Made by a program: the position numbers and the translations under genes. Positions 40,452 to 40,504 of a DNA stretch of 40,504 nt are shown in pieces. The notes beneath the pieces were generated by a model. It searched no databases and was not told the DNA's origin. It saw only the letters and a program-made list of their open reading frames with translations. Every line of letters starts with the position of its first letter. The stretch's first letter is position 1. This DNA comes from CAG-1000 sp964545285 (GTDB lineage: Bacteria; Bacillota_I; Bacilli_A; RF39; UBA660), in assembly GCA_964545285.1 (NCBI GenBank), contig CAZJEW010000009.1:1-40504 (forward strand), read 5' to 3'.

Positions 40452-40466
40452 CCCCCTGAAGAGAGC
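40452..40466 (+). other. attR: right attachment site
   Basis: CCCCCTGAA-G-AGAGC, matching attL (27590-27604) in 14 of 15 bases. The flanking chromosomal sequence (GAGAGCAATCATTATG) completes, with the left flank, a perfect hairpin. The remaining bases to 40504 are AT-rich flank with no gene visible. Confidence 0.72.
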
Positions 40467-40504
40467 AATCATTATGTTTACATTTAATAATATGTTTGTT
40501 ATAT

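Overview
The window is very AT-rich chromosome (G+C roughly a quarter by eye) from a low-GC Bacillota of the class Bacilli. The standard code applies: Trp is TGG, and TGA ends metK, trpS and other genes. Ribosome binding sites are mostly AGGTGA or AGGAGG. Homologues of two Bacillus spore-associated proteins (GerQ and Cse60) point to a spore-forming, or recently spore-forming, lineage such as Erysipelotrichales or a related uncultured gut Bacilli group. I cannot name the species.

Positions 1-27580 are ordinary chromosome: a truncated tRNA-Gly; ligA; an envelope/signalling block (membrane protein, tandem solute-binding-domain GGDEF protein, YihY); Cse60; a tail-anchored unknown; the block rplI-dnaB-LysM/G5/M23 peptidase-rlmH; an alanine/glycine symporter-like protein; ung; LemA; gerQ; pduL; a NatAB-like ABC exporter; mntP; trpS; a 5'-nucleotidase-like HAD protein; a stand-alone GdpP-type DHH-DHHA1 phosphodiesterase; a free-standing small RNA candidate; an arginase-family enzyme; a hydrolase; a glycosyltransferase; a kinase-like protein; two acetyltransferases; a DUF4203 protein; and metK behind a SAM-I riboswitch. 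Many intrinsic terminators overlap stop codons, often serving convergent genes.

Positions about 27590-40451 are an integrated element of about 12.9 kb inserted just after metK. Both ends carry a near-identical 15-bp core (CCCCCTGAA, then T or G, then AGAGC). Inside them are paired TTACCTATA arm-type sites with 12-bp spacing. Joining the outer flanks rebuilds a perfect 9-bp-stem hairpin, so the target appears to be the metK terminator. On the minus strand lies a maintenance module: tyrosine integrase, NERD nuclease-like protein, DNA-binding protein of excisionase type, OB-fold SSB-like protein, winged-helix protein and two ribbon-helix-helix proteins. It sits behind a leader with two terminators, a 7-codon mini-ORF and a coupled 53-codon ORF. 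No relaxase or conjugation gene is visible. A noncoding region (31306-32164) holds about nine tandem 11-bp units and further repeats, a candidate replication or transfer origin.

The plus-strand cargo (32165-40289) looks like defence. A Nudix hydrolase directly precedes a PLD-nuclease/DEAD helicase/DUF3427 protein, and a MazG-like hydrolase directly precedes a PD-(D/E)xK-like/DUF2075 helicase. These make two parallel 'nucleotide hydrolase plus nuclease-helicase' pairs, the best candidate here for an undescribed system. They are followed by a DUF2188 protein, a short terminated transcript candidate, and a RloA/RloB (AbiL-like) pair with its own promoter. The repeated hydrolase/helicase layout is read from the sequence; a joint defence role is inference.
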